Source: Oscillatoriales cyanobacterium CG2_30_40_61 (GTDB taxonomy: Bacteria; Cyanobacteriota; Cyanobacteriia; Cyanobacteriales; Microcoleaceae). From it: a stretch of 40,622 nucleotides of DNA. The translations under genes were made by a program, and so were the position numbers. Each line of letters begins with the position of its first letter. Position 1 is the first letter of the stretch. Location: NCBI GenBank assembly GCA_001873365.1, contig MNYZ01000057.1:30552-71173 (forward strand), in the 5' to 3' direction. Positions 10,216-16,886 of this stretch are shown in pieces. The notes beneath the pieces are model-generated. The model had not been told where the DNA came from. It saw nothing but the letters and a program-made list of their open reading frames with translations, and did no database searches.

Positions 10216-10573
10216 CAGTAATCAGTTATCAGTGATCAGTAATCATTGTAGAGATTTGCCTTAGGGCGTCTTTACGAGTTAAGAGTTAATCGACTCTTAA
10301 ATTCTTAACTGATAACTGATAACTGATTACTGGTAACTGATAATATGGTAGACTGCTGATTATAGTCTATCACCTAATCAGTAAACACCTAATCCGTACA
10401 TAGATCAACAGTTGATTAACAGAAGACTGTTAATTCTTGCGCTGATTACTGATAAATGATTACTGATAACTGTATAATGCGATGTCTTTATTCATTTTCA
10501 AACCCCCCATACTCTGCCTTTGCCTTGAGCCTAGAGGTAAGGTCGCAAAACTTTGGTGGTCATAGGTAAATCT
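10216..10573. other. Divergent intergenic region filled with heptamer repeats
   Basis: This 358-bp gap between the divergent SGNH hydrolase and btpA contains at least three clusters of ACTGATA/TAACTGA repeats (about 10212-10250, 10295-10345 and 10425-10472) and no credible ORF. A short imperfect palindrome near 10250-10280 resembles the GAGACG...CGTCTC element seen elsewhere in the window. Confidence 0.6.
10449..10478 (+). promoter_or_regulatory. Possible promoter for btpA built on a repeat
   Basis: A perfect TATAAT (10473-10478) is preceded at 18 bp by CTGATA (10449-10454), four of six matches to TTGACA. The -35-like hexamer is itself part of the ACTGATA repeat. It lies about 95 bp upstream of the proposed btpA start. 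This is a sequence match only. Confidence 0.4.
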
Positions 10574-11428
10574 GTGGACTTAGATCAAATCTTTAAAACT
10601 CCTAATCCTATTATCGGTGTTGTACATCTGTTGCCTCTACCGATTTCTCCCCGTTGGGGAGGAAACCTGAAAACGGTTATTGACCGCGCTGAACAAGAAG
10701 CAACCGCCCTGGCTTCAGGTGGGGTTAACGGCATCATCGTCGAAAATTTTTTTGATGCTCCCTTTGCCAAAGATCAAGTTGATCCAGCCGTTGTCAGCGC
10801 CATGACCCTGATTGTGCAGCGGATTATGAACTTAGTGACCGTGCCCATAGGGGTGAATGTGCTGCGGAATGATGCCCATAGTGCCTTAGCCATTGCGGCT
10901 TGTACCGGTGCTCAATTTATCCGCGTCAATGTCTTAAACGGCGTCATGGCCACGGATCAAGGGATTATCGAAGGTCACGCCCATGAAATCCTACGCTATC
11001 GGCGGGAATTAGGTAGTGATGTCAAAATTTTAGCCGATGTTTTAGTCAAACATGGTCGTCCATTAGGATCTCCTAACCTGACCACGGCTGTCCAAGAAAC
11101 GATTGAACGGGCCTTAGCTGATGGGGTAATTCTGTCCGGTTGGTCTACGGGTAGTCCCCCCAGTTTAGAAGATTTAGAACTGGCTCAGGCGGCGGCCAGG
11201 GGAACCCCTGTATTTATTGGCAGTGGCGCCAGTTGGGAAAACGTGGGAACCCTGATGCAAGCAGCGGATGGGGTGATTGTGTCCAGTTCCTTAAAACGCC
11301 ATGGACAGATTCATCAAGCGATTGATCCCAGTCGAGTTAGTCAGTTTGTAGAAACGACCCACCGGAGCTTGAATCAGTTATCATTAGAGACGCGCCATGA
11401 CACGTCTCTACCAGTTATCAGTCATTAG
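10574..11428 (+). CDS. btpA: BtpA-family photosystem I biogenesis protein
   Basis: BtpA is needed in cyanobacteria for stable accumulation of photosystem I reaction-centre proteins and associates with thylakoids peripherally. The 284-aa product has the family hallmarks NPIIGVVHLLPLP, RAEQEATALASGGVNGIIVENFFDAPF and a TIM-barrel-like pattern ending in VIVSSSLKRHG. I prefer the GTG at 10574 (MDLDQIF) with AGGT six bases upstream; a TTG start at 10553 would add VVIGKSV. The last roughly 14 residues are encoded by a GAGACG palindrome plus a heptamer repeat, so the native C terminus has been replaced or extended by repeat DNA. Confidence 0.93.
   Translation: MDLDQIFKTPNPIIGVVHLLPLPISPRWGGNLKTVIDRAEQEATALASGGVNGIIVENFFDAPFAKDQVDPAVVSAMTLIVQRIMNLVTVPIGVNVLRNDAHSALAIAACTGAQFIRVNVLNGVMATDQGIIEGHAHEILRYRRELGSDVKILADVLVKHGRPLGSPNLTTAVQETIERALADGVILSGWSTGSPPSLEDLELAQAAARGTPVFIGSGASWENVGTLMQAADGVIVSSSLKRHGQIHQAIDPSRVSQFVETTHRSLNQLSLETRHDTSLPVISH
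11385..11410. repeat. Palindromic dispersed repeat (TAGAGACG...CGTCTCTA), copy 1
   Basis: Eight-base perfect inverted arms, TAGAGACG and CGTCTCTA, flank a 10-base centre. This copy lies inside the 3' end of btpA. A near-identical copy occurs at 31550-31575 next to comF. Confidence 0.85.
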
Positions 11429-11530
11429 TCCCAGCCAGAAATAATCAGTGAAATAGCGAGTTGATAGTCTTGACGCCTCACTGTTCACTCTTACACTGAT
11501 AACTGATAACTGTTTACTGGTCACTGATTT
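11411..11530. repeat. Heptamer repeat between btpA and the VKOR gene
   Basis: Copies of CAGTTATCAGT and ACTGATAACTG flank a short unique stretch. The first copy contains the btpA stop codon. The 102-bp gap between the genes is small enough for co-transcription. Confidence 0.65.
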
Positions 11531-12415
11531 ATGGGACGTTCTACCCCTTGGATTTACCGTTGGTCACGGCCGATGATCGCGGCGATCGCGATTATCGGTA
11601 TGATCGAAAATATCTACTTAACCAGTATTAAACTCCTGGGTGGGACGGCGGTTTGTCCCACTTCTGGCTGTGAGGAGGTTCTCAATAGTCCTTATGCGAC
11701 GGTTTTGGGTTTACCCCTAACTCTATTTGGATTTTTAGCCTATACCACAGTTTTTCTATTAGCCGCCGCGCCTTTGGTGTTTACGGAAAAAGCCCGTCGC
11801 CAAAAAATTGAAACTCAGACGGGATTTTTTCTATTCCTTGTAACTACTGCAATGGTCTGTTTTAGTAGTTACTTAATGTTTGTGCTATTTTTTAAAATTC
11901 AAGCAATCTGTCCCTACTGTATTGCCTCAGCCCTATTCTGCGTAAGTCTATTTGTTTTAACTCTCATCGGCATCAGTTGGGAAGATCTGGGTCAACTTGG
12001 GTTATCGGGTCTTGGAGTAGCGATGATTACAGCCATTGTTGCCCTAGGTTTGTACAATAGTGTTGATCTTCCCAATGCTGCTAACTATTTGGAGGAAAGT
12101 AATGGTCAGACCGGATTAGCGATTACTACCACATCCGGGCCAGCCGAAATTGCTTTAGCTCGTCACTTGACCAAAACCGGAGCCAAGGAATATGGGGCCT
12201 ATTGGTGTTCCCACTGTTACGATCAAAAACAACTCTTTGGGAAAGAGGCGTTTGCTATAATTAACTATATTGAGTGCACTACTGACGGCAAAAATTCTCA
12301 AACCCAACTTTGCGAAAAAGCCGGAATTCAGGGTTTTCCAACTTGGGAAATTCGGGGTAAATTGTACCCGGGAATTCAACCCTTAGAAAAATTAGCGGAA
12401 TTATCGAACTATTAG
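11531..12415 (+). CDS. VKOR-thioredoxin fusion, disulfide-bond-forming membrane oxidoreductase
   Basis: A 294-aa integral membrane protein combining a vitamin K epoxide reductase homolog domain (about 1-185) with a thioredoxin-like domain (about 200-294). VKOR cysteines are C42 and C47 (CPTSGC) and the quinone-proximal pair C127/C130 (CPYC); hydrophobic segments lie near 15-32, 58-80, 100-121, 128-148 and 160-176. The thioredoxin domain carries C226/C229 (CSHC) and a later GFPTW cis-Pro motif. Known cyanobacterial and plant homologs oxidise lumenal or periplasmic protein thiols and pass electrons to a membrane quinone. In LTO1-type homologs this supports photosystem assembly, which suits the adjacent btpA. 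All catalytic cysteines are intact. Confidence 0.95.
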   Translation: MGRSTPWIYRWSRPMIAAIAIIGMIENIYLTSIKLLGGTAVCPTSGCEEVLNSPYATVLGLPLTLFGFLAYTTVFLLAAAPLVFTEKARRQKIETQTGFFLFLVTTAMVCFSSYLMFVLFFKIQAICPYCIASALFCVSLFVLTLIGISWEDLGQLGLSGLGVAMITAIVALGLYNSVDLPNAANYLEESNGQTGLAITTTSGPAEIALARHLTKTGAKEYGAYWCSHCYDQKQLFGKEAFAIINYIECTTDGKNSQTQLCEKAGIQGFPTWEIRGKLYPGIQPLEKLAELSNY

Positions 12416-12477
12416 GGGCAACAAAACTTCAAGTATTGATCAATAGATCAATACTTGAAATAGGGCGAGTTTTGAAC

Positions 12478-12590
12478 TGTTATCAGTTATCAGTAAAAAA
12501 AGCAGTATTCAGAAAATAGTTTATTGTCTTGATTTTTAACTCTTAACTCTTAACTCTTAACTCTTAAACTGATAACTGATAACTGATTTA
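12478..12590. repeat. Mixed heptamer repeats upstream of the GGDEF gene
   Basis: The region starts with TTATCAGTTATCAG copies, then about 45 unique bases, then four tandem TTAACTC units (from about 12535) passing into ACTGATA units. The two heptamer types abut, suggesting they are variants of one family. Confidence 0.75.
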
Positions 12591-12598
12591 TGGGATAG

Positions 12599-14767
12599 TT
12601 GCAACCGATGTTCAAAAGATTTAAAGAGTATTGTCGTCGAGTCCCAATCAAAAGCTGGTTATCTCAAGAAGGTCGAGTATTAGTCACTGCTTCTGGTGTG
12701 ACGGCGGTAGTAATTTTTATTAGATTTTTAGGGATTTTACAACCGTCCGAATGGGCGCTTTATGATCAATATTTTCGAGCCCGTCCCTTAGAATCTGTAG
12801 ATGATCGGATTTTAATTATTGGGATTGATGAACAGGATTTACAACAGTATGGGTTTCCCACTTCCGATCAAACTTTGGCTCGACTGTTACAAACAGTTAA
12901 TCAGGGTCAACCAAAAGCCATTGGTTTAGATATTTATCGGGATTTGCCCATCCCACCCGGAGAAGCAGAATTAGTAAAAGCGTTTGAAACAATTCCTAAC
13001 TTAATCGGGATTGAATTATTAGAAACCGCAAGAAAATCTAATGTTAAATCCTCTCCAATTTTAGTAGAAAAAAAACAAATTGGGTTTAATAATGTTCCCA
13101 GAGATGCCGATAGTAAAGTTAGACGGGGATTATTATATATTAACACTGAAGATCAACAATTTCGGATCAGTTTTGCTTTACAACTGGCTTTAATTTATCT
13201 CAAAAACCAAGGAATTACCTCTAAACCTTCGCCTAACAATCCCAAGGAATTACAACTAAAAGATACCGTCTTTCGTTGGTTTCAACCCAATGATGGTTCC
13301 TATATTAGAACCTACGATGGCGGTTATCAATTCTTAGTCAACCTACGGGGGCCGGCGGGAACATTTCCCTCGATTCCGATGCGGGATATTTTAGAAGGTC
13401 GAGTTTCTCCTGATTTAATTAAAAATCGAATTGTGATTATTGGTTCCACGGCTCCAAGTATTAAAGATTCAGAATTTACCTCCTATAGTGATGGGATATT
13501 TAAGTCTTCTGAACCGATGTATGGCGTGGAACTGCAAGCCCATTTAACCAGTCAAATTATTAGCTCGGTTTTGGACGGTCGAACCTTAATTAAAGTCTGG
13601 CCAGAACCCCTAGAATGGCTTTGGATTTTCGGATGGTCTTGGGTAGGAGCCGCCTTGAGTTGGAAACTCCAATCCCTTCGTCGTTCGGTGTCTTTAATTA
13701 TTTTAATTAGTATTGGCATCGGCGGGGTAACATATCTGGCTTTTCTTCAAGGTTGGTGGATTCCTGTGATTCCAGCTAATCTGGCTTTAATGGGATCGGC
13801 GGGGGTGATTATTGCCCATTTAGCCCATTTACAAGGAGAGTTAAAACGCTCTACCGAATTTTTACAAAGTATTATTAATACTATTCCTGACCCGATTTTT
13901 GTCAAAAATAAAGACCATCAAAAAATAGTTTTAAATCAAGCCTATTGTAAATTTGTTGGTTATCCGTTGAATGTGTTAAGGTCAAAAAGCGATGATCAAC
14001 TTTTTCCTAAACATGAAGCCGCAATGTTTCGCCAACAAGATGAAATGGCTTTTAATACTACCTGGGAACAGGAAAATGAAGAACAGTTAACCAATGCTTT
14101 TGGTGTTACCCATTATATTGCCACCAAGCGATCGCTGCACCGAGACGCGGCCGGAAATATCTATTTAGTCGGAGTGATTCGAGACATTACCGAGCGCAAA
14201 CTTTTAGAAGATAATTTAAAACAAATTGCCGCCGAACTCAAACGGTCTAATGCGGAATTACGGGTTTCCGCCGAACATGACCCCCTAACTGGACTCCCCA
14301 ACCGTACCCTATTCCAAGAAAGGTTAACTCAATCCATAGAATGGGCAAACCGCCAAAATCGAATGGTGGCACTATTATTTTTAGACTTAAATGACTTTAA
14401 GGATGTGAATGATAATCTCGGTCATCAGGTGGGAGATTTACTCCTCAAAAATATTGCGGACAGACTCAAGGGTTGTCTACGGGGAAGTGATACGGTTTCT
14501 CGCTTGGGAGGGGATGAATTTACCGTAATTCTGCCGGGGATTCCCAGTAAGTCAGATATTGCTAGGGTTGCCCAAAAAATCCTCGATACCATTACGGAAG
14601 AAACCGTTTTAGAAGGGCATAAAATTTCGATTACTACCAGCATCGGGATTAGTTTATACCCCACGGATGCTCAAGATGGTTCAACCCTGATTAAGTTAGC
14701 AGATATAGCCATGTATCGCGCTAAGACCACCGGGAAAAATTTGTATGAGTTTTCCCGGGAAGATTAA
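12599..14767 (+). CDS. CHASE2-PAS-GGDEF diguanylate cyclase
   Basis: A membrane sensor that would make cyclic-di-GMP, 722 aa from a TTG (an ATG nine bases downstream is equally possible). A short cytoplasmic N terminus and one membrane segment (about 30-48) precede an extracytoplasmic CHASE2 domain (about 55-340). Further membrane segments (about 345-415), a PAS domain (about 425-530) and a GGDEF domain (about 555-720) follow. The active loop is GGDEF at 637-641, with DLNDFKDVNDNLGH upstream. An inhibitory I-site RGSD lies five residues before GGDEF, so product inhibition is expected. No EAL domain. The CHASE2 ligand is unknown. It is followed by a bidirectional terminator. Confidence 0.95.
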   Translation: MQPMFKRFKEYCRRVPIKSWLSQEGRVLVTASGVTAVVIFIRFLGILQPSEWALYDQYFRARPLESVDDRILIIGIDEQDLQQYGFPTSDQTLARLLQTVNQGQPKAIGLDIYRDLPIPPGEAELVKAFETIPNLIGIELLETARKSNVKSSPILVEKKQIGFNNVPRDADSKVRRGLLYINTEDQQFRISFALQLALIYLKNQGITSKPSPNNPKELQLKDTVFRWFQPNDGSYIRTYDGGYQFLVNLRGPAGTFPSIPMRDILEGRVSPDLIKNRIVIIGSTAPSIKDSEFTSYSDGIFKSSEPMYGVELQAHLTSQIISSVLDGRTLIKVWPEPLEWLWIFGWSWVGAALSWKLQSLRRSVSLIILISIGIGGVTYLAFLQGWWIPVIPANLALMGSAGVIIAHLAHLQGELKRSTEFLQSIINTIPDPIFVKNKDHQKIVLNQAYCKFVGYPLNVLRSKSDDQLFPKHEAAMFRQQDEMAFNTTWEQENEEQLTNAFGVTHYIATKRSLHRDAAGNIYLVGVIRDITERKLLEDNLKQIAAELKRSNAELRVSAEHDPLTGLPNRTLFQERLTQSIEWANRQNRMVALLFLDLNDFKDVNDNLGHQVGDLLLKNIADRLKGCLRGSDTVSRLGGDEFTVILPGIPSKSDIARVAQKILDTITEETVLEGHKISITTSIGISLYPTDAQDGSTLIKLADIAMYRAKTTGKNLYEFSRED

Positions 14768-14815
14768 GTCTGTAGTCACAAATATCAAACCACCGTTGCA
14801 GAAACTATTGATCAC

Positions 14816-14852
14816 AAAAACCCCCTCCGATTTATCAATGGAAGGGGTTTTT
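14816..14852. terminator. Bidirectional Rho-independent terminator
   Basis: AAAAACCCC and GGGGTTTTT form the base of a hairpin extended by CTCC/GGAA with one mismatch and a loop of about 11 bases. A T-run follows on either strand, so it can stop both the GGDEF gene transcript (plus) and the 5S rRNA transcript (minus). Confidence 0.85.
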
Positions 14853-14861
14853 GATTATTAA

Positions 14862-14978
14862 CCTGGCACCGAGCTATTTTCCCAGGAGGCTACCCTCCAA
14901 GTATCTTCGCCGTATCAGCGTTTCACTTCCGAGTTCGAGATGGATCGGAGTGGTTCCACTGAGCCATAGGCACCAGGA
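14862..14978 (-). rRNA. rrf: 5S ribosomal RNA (solitary copy)
   Basis: On the minus strand the 117-nt segment starts TCCTGGTGCC and ends GGTGCCAGG, whose ends pair as helix I with two wobble pairs. It contains the conserved GGAACCACTCCGATCC and CGAACTCGGAAGTGAAAC loop segments of 5S rRNA. No 23S 3' end is found upstream: the preceding 240 bp on that strand hold a promoter and then the divergent cassette. It therefore appears to be a complete orphan 5S gene, not the tail of an rrn operon. Confidence 0.93.
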
Positions 14979-15053
14979 AAGCTCTATAAACTTTCACCTG
15001 GGTTTGAGGTTTGCAGCCGTTTGTGTTTTGTTTGCTTGCCTCTCACAATTTAT

Positions 15054-15082
15054 AATGTACTCGCTTTTTCTGGAAATGTCAA
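15054..15082 (-). promoter_or_regulatory. Promoter of the solitary 5S rRNA gene
   Basis: On the minus strand a perfect TTGACA (-35, 15082-15077) is followed after exactly 17 bp by TACATT (-10, 15059-15054). About 75 bp of leader separate it from the 5S gene. The strong -35 and ideal spacing suit a stable-RNA promoter. Confidence 0.65.
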
Positions 15083-15221
15083 CCCCTTTTTCAAAAAAAA
15101 TTTTTTGGAGGGGTAGAAAACGACTGGGAAACTAGCAGGACAGGGTTTACGACTGTTGGACTATTACAGATAAGAGTAGGTTATGCTACACTTTGACAAA
15201 TCTAACTAGAGGAAAACAATA

Positions 15222-15881
15222 TTGATCATTCTATGCACCCATAATAACGGCGGGGTAGGTAAGACTACTCTTGCTGTACATATAACAGGTGTTCTTATAT
15301 CAGAGTTTCCATGGGCTCGGACTCTACTCCTAGACTGTGATGACCAACACCAAGCTTGGGAGTTTTTTGCTCCAAGCAAGCCTAAGAAAGAATTGGAGGT
15401 ATTCTTGGAGGATAATTTATCATTAATTTACAATCCTAAGCGAGAGAATCTTTTAAATATTGTTGATCCAACCCAATACGATTATATAGTTATTGATGCA
15501 AAAGGAGCCAGAGAAGATACTGTCAAGGTTATTGTGAATGACAATCCAGATAAAATTTTAATCCCTATTAATGCCTCCCAAAAAAGTAAAGCTTTAGGTA
15601 ATCTTGATAGAATTCTTTATATGATATCTAAGCTAGAAGCCAATACAGGGCTTCCTGATAAAGTTCAAGTTACTATTGTTCCTTTGGGGGTATCTAAAGA
15701 TATCATCAACAATAAATTGGAAAATATTTCTATAGTTCCCCATCAATGCGAAATTGCTCAAGAAATTAGATATTTGCAAGATGAAATGCAAGAGGCTTTA
15801 TATGAGGATAAAAGATATATTTGGACTTATGAAAATTGTGATGATCTCTATGGAAATTTTTGTTCAATAATTAACCTATAG
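15222..15881 (+). CDS. ParA/MinD-like P-loop ATPase, first gene of an unidentified three-gene cassette
   Basis: A 219-aa SIMIBI-class ATPase. The P-loop NGGVGKTT (9-16), Walker A' LLLDCDD (35-41, D38) and Walker B YIVIDAKG (D92) are clear. The signature lysine that starts the deviant ParA Walker A motif (KGGxGKT) is Asn (N9), which is unusual. Start is a TTG at 15222 with AGAGG about nine bases upstream; no in-frame ATG lies nearby. GC content is visibly lower than in flanking housekeeping genes, suggesting transfer. It precedes an RHH-like gene by 18 bp and an Mrr-like nuclease gene, all on one strand. Plasmid or phage partitioning is the usual family role; a regulatory or defence role is inferred from the nuclease. 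Confidence 0.85.
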   Translation: MIILCTHNNGGVGKTTLAVHITGVLISEFPWARTLLLDCDDQHQAWEFFAPSKPKKELEVFLEDNLSLIYNPKRENLLNIVDPTQYDYIVIDAKGAREDTVKVIVNDNPDKILIPINASQKSKALGNLDRILYMISKLEANTGLPDKVQVTIVPLGVSKDIINNKLENISIVPHQCEIAQEIRYLQDEMQEALYEDKRYIWTYENCDDLYGNFCSIINL

Positions 15882-15899
15882 AAAGTTGGAGGATTTAAA

Positions 15900-16319
15900 A
15901 TGACTATTAACGATCAAAAAAATATTATTGATGACCCTTTGCTAGAACAAGAAATTAAGACAGTTACTCAGCAAAGTAAACATACTTCTCCTAAAAACAT
16001 AAGCATAGTTAGATTCACTGAAGATCAAGAAAAAATGGTTCAAATTCTTTCTCAAGGATTGGGTTTATCATTTCAATCCTTGATTAACTGTGCAATCAGA
16101 GGGACTCTATTATATATTAAAGAACAAGACAAAAAACTAAAGGATTTACAAGAGTATCCAAAGGAATTAGGTTCACAGAACAGGGAAGTAATGCTAAGTG
16201 TTGAAACTTTAAGCGTGCTTGAAAGTAGTGGAATGAAAGATCAATTTAGTGAATGTGCTATTGTGGGAATTAAATTACTTTACAACACATTCTATCCCCT
16301 TAAAAATCAAGTTAATTAA
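15900..16319 (+). CDS. Putative ribbon-helix-helix DNA-binding protein
   Basis: A 139-aa protein with no full-length family I recognise. Residues about 34-75 fit a ribbon-helix-helix fold: a beta strand ISIVRF, helix A (TEDQEKMVQILSQGLG) and helix B (SFQSLINCAIRGTLLYI). RHH dimers often partner with ParA-type ATPases (ParG, for example) and autoregulate their operon. A charged coil follows. The ATG is preceded by a strong GGAGG. The gene lies between the ParA-like ATPase gene and the nuclease gene, with a 4-bp gap to the latter. The sequence is AT-rich. DNA binding is inferred from the pattern only. Confidence 0.65.
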   Translation: MTINDQKNIIDDPLLEQEIKTVTQQSKHTSPKNISIVRFTEDQEKMVQILSQGLGLSFQSLINCAIRGTLLYIKEQDKKLKDLQEYPKELGSQNREVMLSVETLSVLESSGMKDQFSECAIVGIKLLYNTFYPLKNQVN

Positions 16320-16323
16320 TACA

Positions 16324-16782
16324 ATGGATGATCCTTTAATAATTCATGAAATTATCCAGGTTATACTATCGGCTAATAATTCTAAAAAACAGGAGTTAGG
16401 TCGTCGATTTGCTGCGCGTCTGGGGCTAACTCCTGGTGTAGCCGGGCCAGATGATGGAATTGATGGATTTGGTTGGGATCAAAACCGCAAAATCCATTTT
16501 CAATGTAAATTAAGGGCTAAAAAATTAGATAAAGATGATGCCCGTATGTATTACTCAGATATTGACTACCACCGTGTCGATCTCAGTGTAATGTTAGCAG
16601 GAAGTGGTTATAAAGATACTTTTATAGAAAGATTATATGGTCATCGGTATATTGATAATTATAAAATTTATTTATTAACACTTGATGATATTTTTCAAGA
16701 AACTCCTGCGTTTGAAGAAGCTGTAGAAGAATTACCTCCATTGCGTGATTTGGGATTAATAGATTGGAAAACGATAAAATAA
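16324..16782 (+). CDS. Mrr-like PD-(D/E)XK nuclease domain protein
   Basis: A 152-aa single-domain protein. A conserved-looking helix (KKQELGRRFAARLG) precedes PDDGIDGFGW, and a following strand reads IHFQCKL. The catalytic set is D47 (GID), Q60 and K62 (QxK), the Gln variant of PD-(D/E)XK found in Mrr-type endonucleases and Holliday-junction-resolvase-like folds. No separate DNA-recognition domain is present, so targeting may come from the RHH partner. I chose the ATG at 16324, 4 bp after the preceding stop, rather than an upstream ATG at 16249 that overlaps the RHH-like gene by 70 bp. Nuclease activity is an inference from the motif. Confidence 0.7.
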   Translation: MDDPLIIHEIIQVILSANNSKKQELGRRFAARLGLTPGVAGPDDGIDGFGWDQNRKIHFQCKLRAKKLDKDDARMYYSDIDYHRVDLSVMLAGSGYKDTFIERLYGHRYIDNYKIYLLTLDDIFQETPAFEEAVEELPPLRDLGLIDWKTIK

Positions 16783-16886
16783 CTAAAAAAAGATTATCCA
16801 AGAATTGAAATATCCTAGAGTACAACGATCAGCCCAAATATGGCAGAATAGAAAGGATTGTCTAAAATTGCCCAACTTGTCGAAAC

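Noticed and set aside
14851-15135. Plus-strand 94-codon ORF over the 5S region
   Set aside because: It reads antisense through the 5S rRNA gene and its promoter; the translation has no protein-like pattern.
15136-15221. Promoter for the ParA-RHH-Mrr cassette (TTGGAC...TATGCT)
   Set aside because: The spacing between these hexamers is about 20 bp, too long for a confident call, so I left it out of the features.
16249-16323. Longer start for the Mrr-like nuclease
   Set aside because: It would overlap the RHH-like gene by 70 bp, whereas the ATG at 16324 follows its stop by 4 bp and starts a sensible helix.
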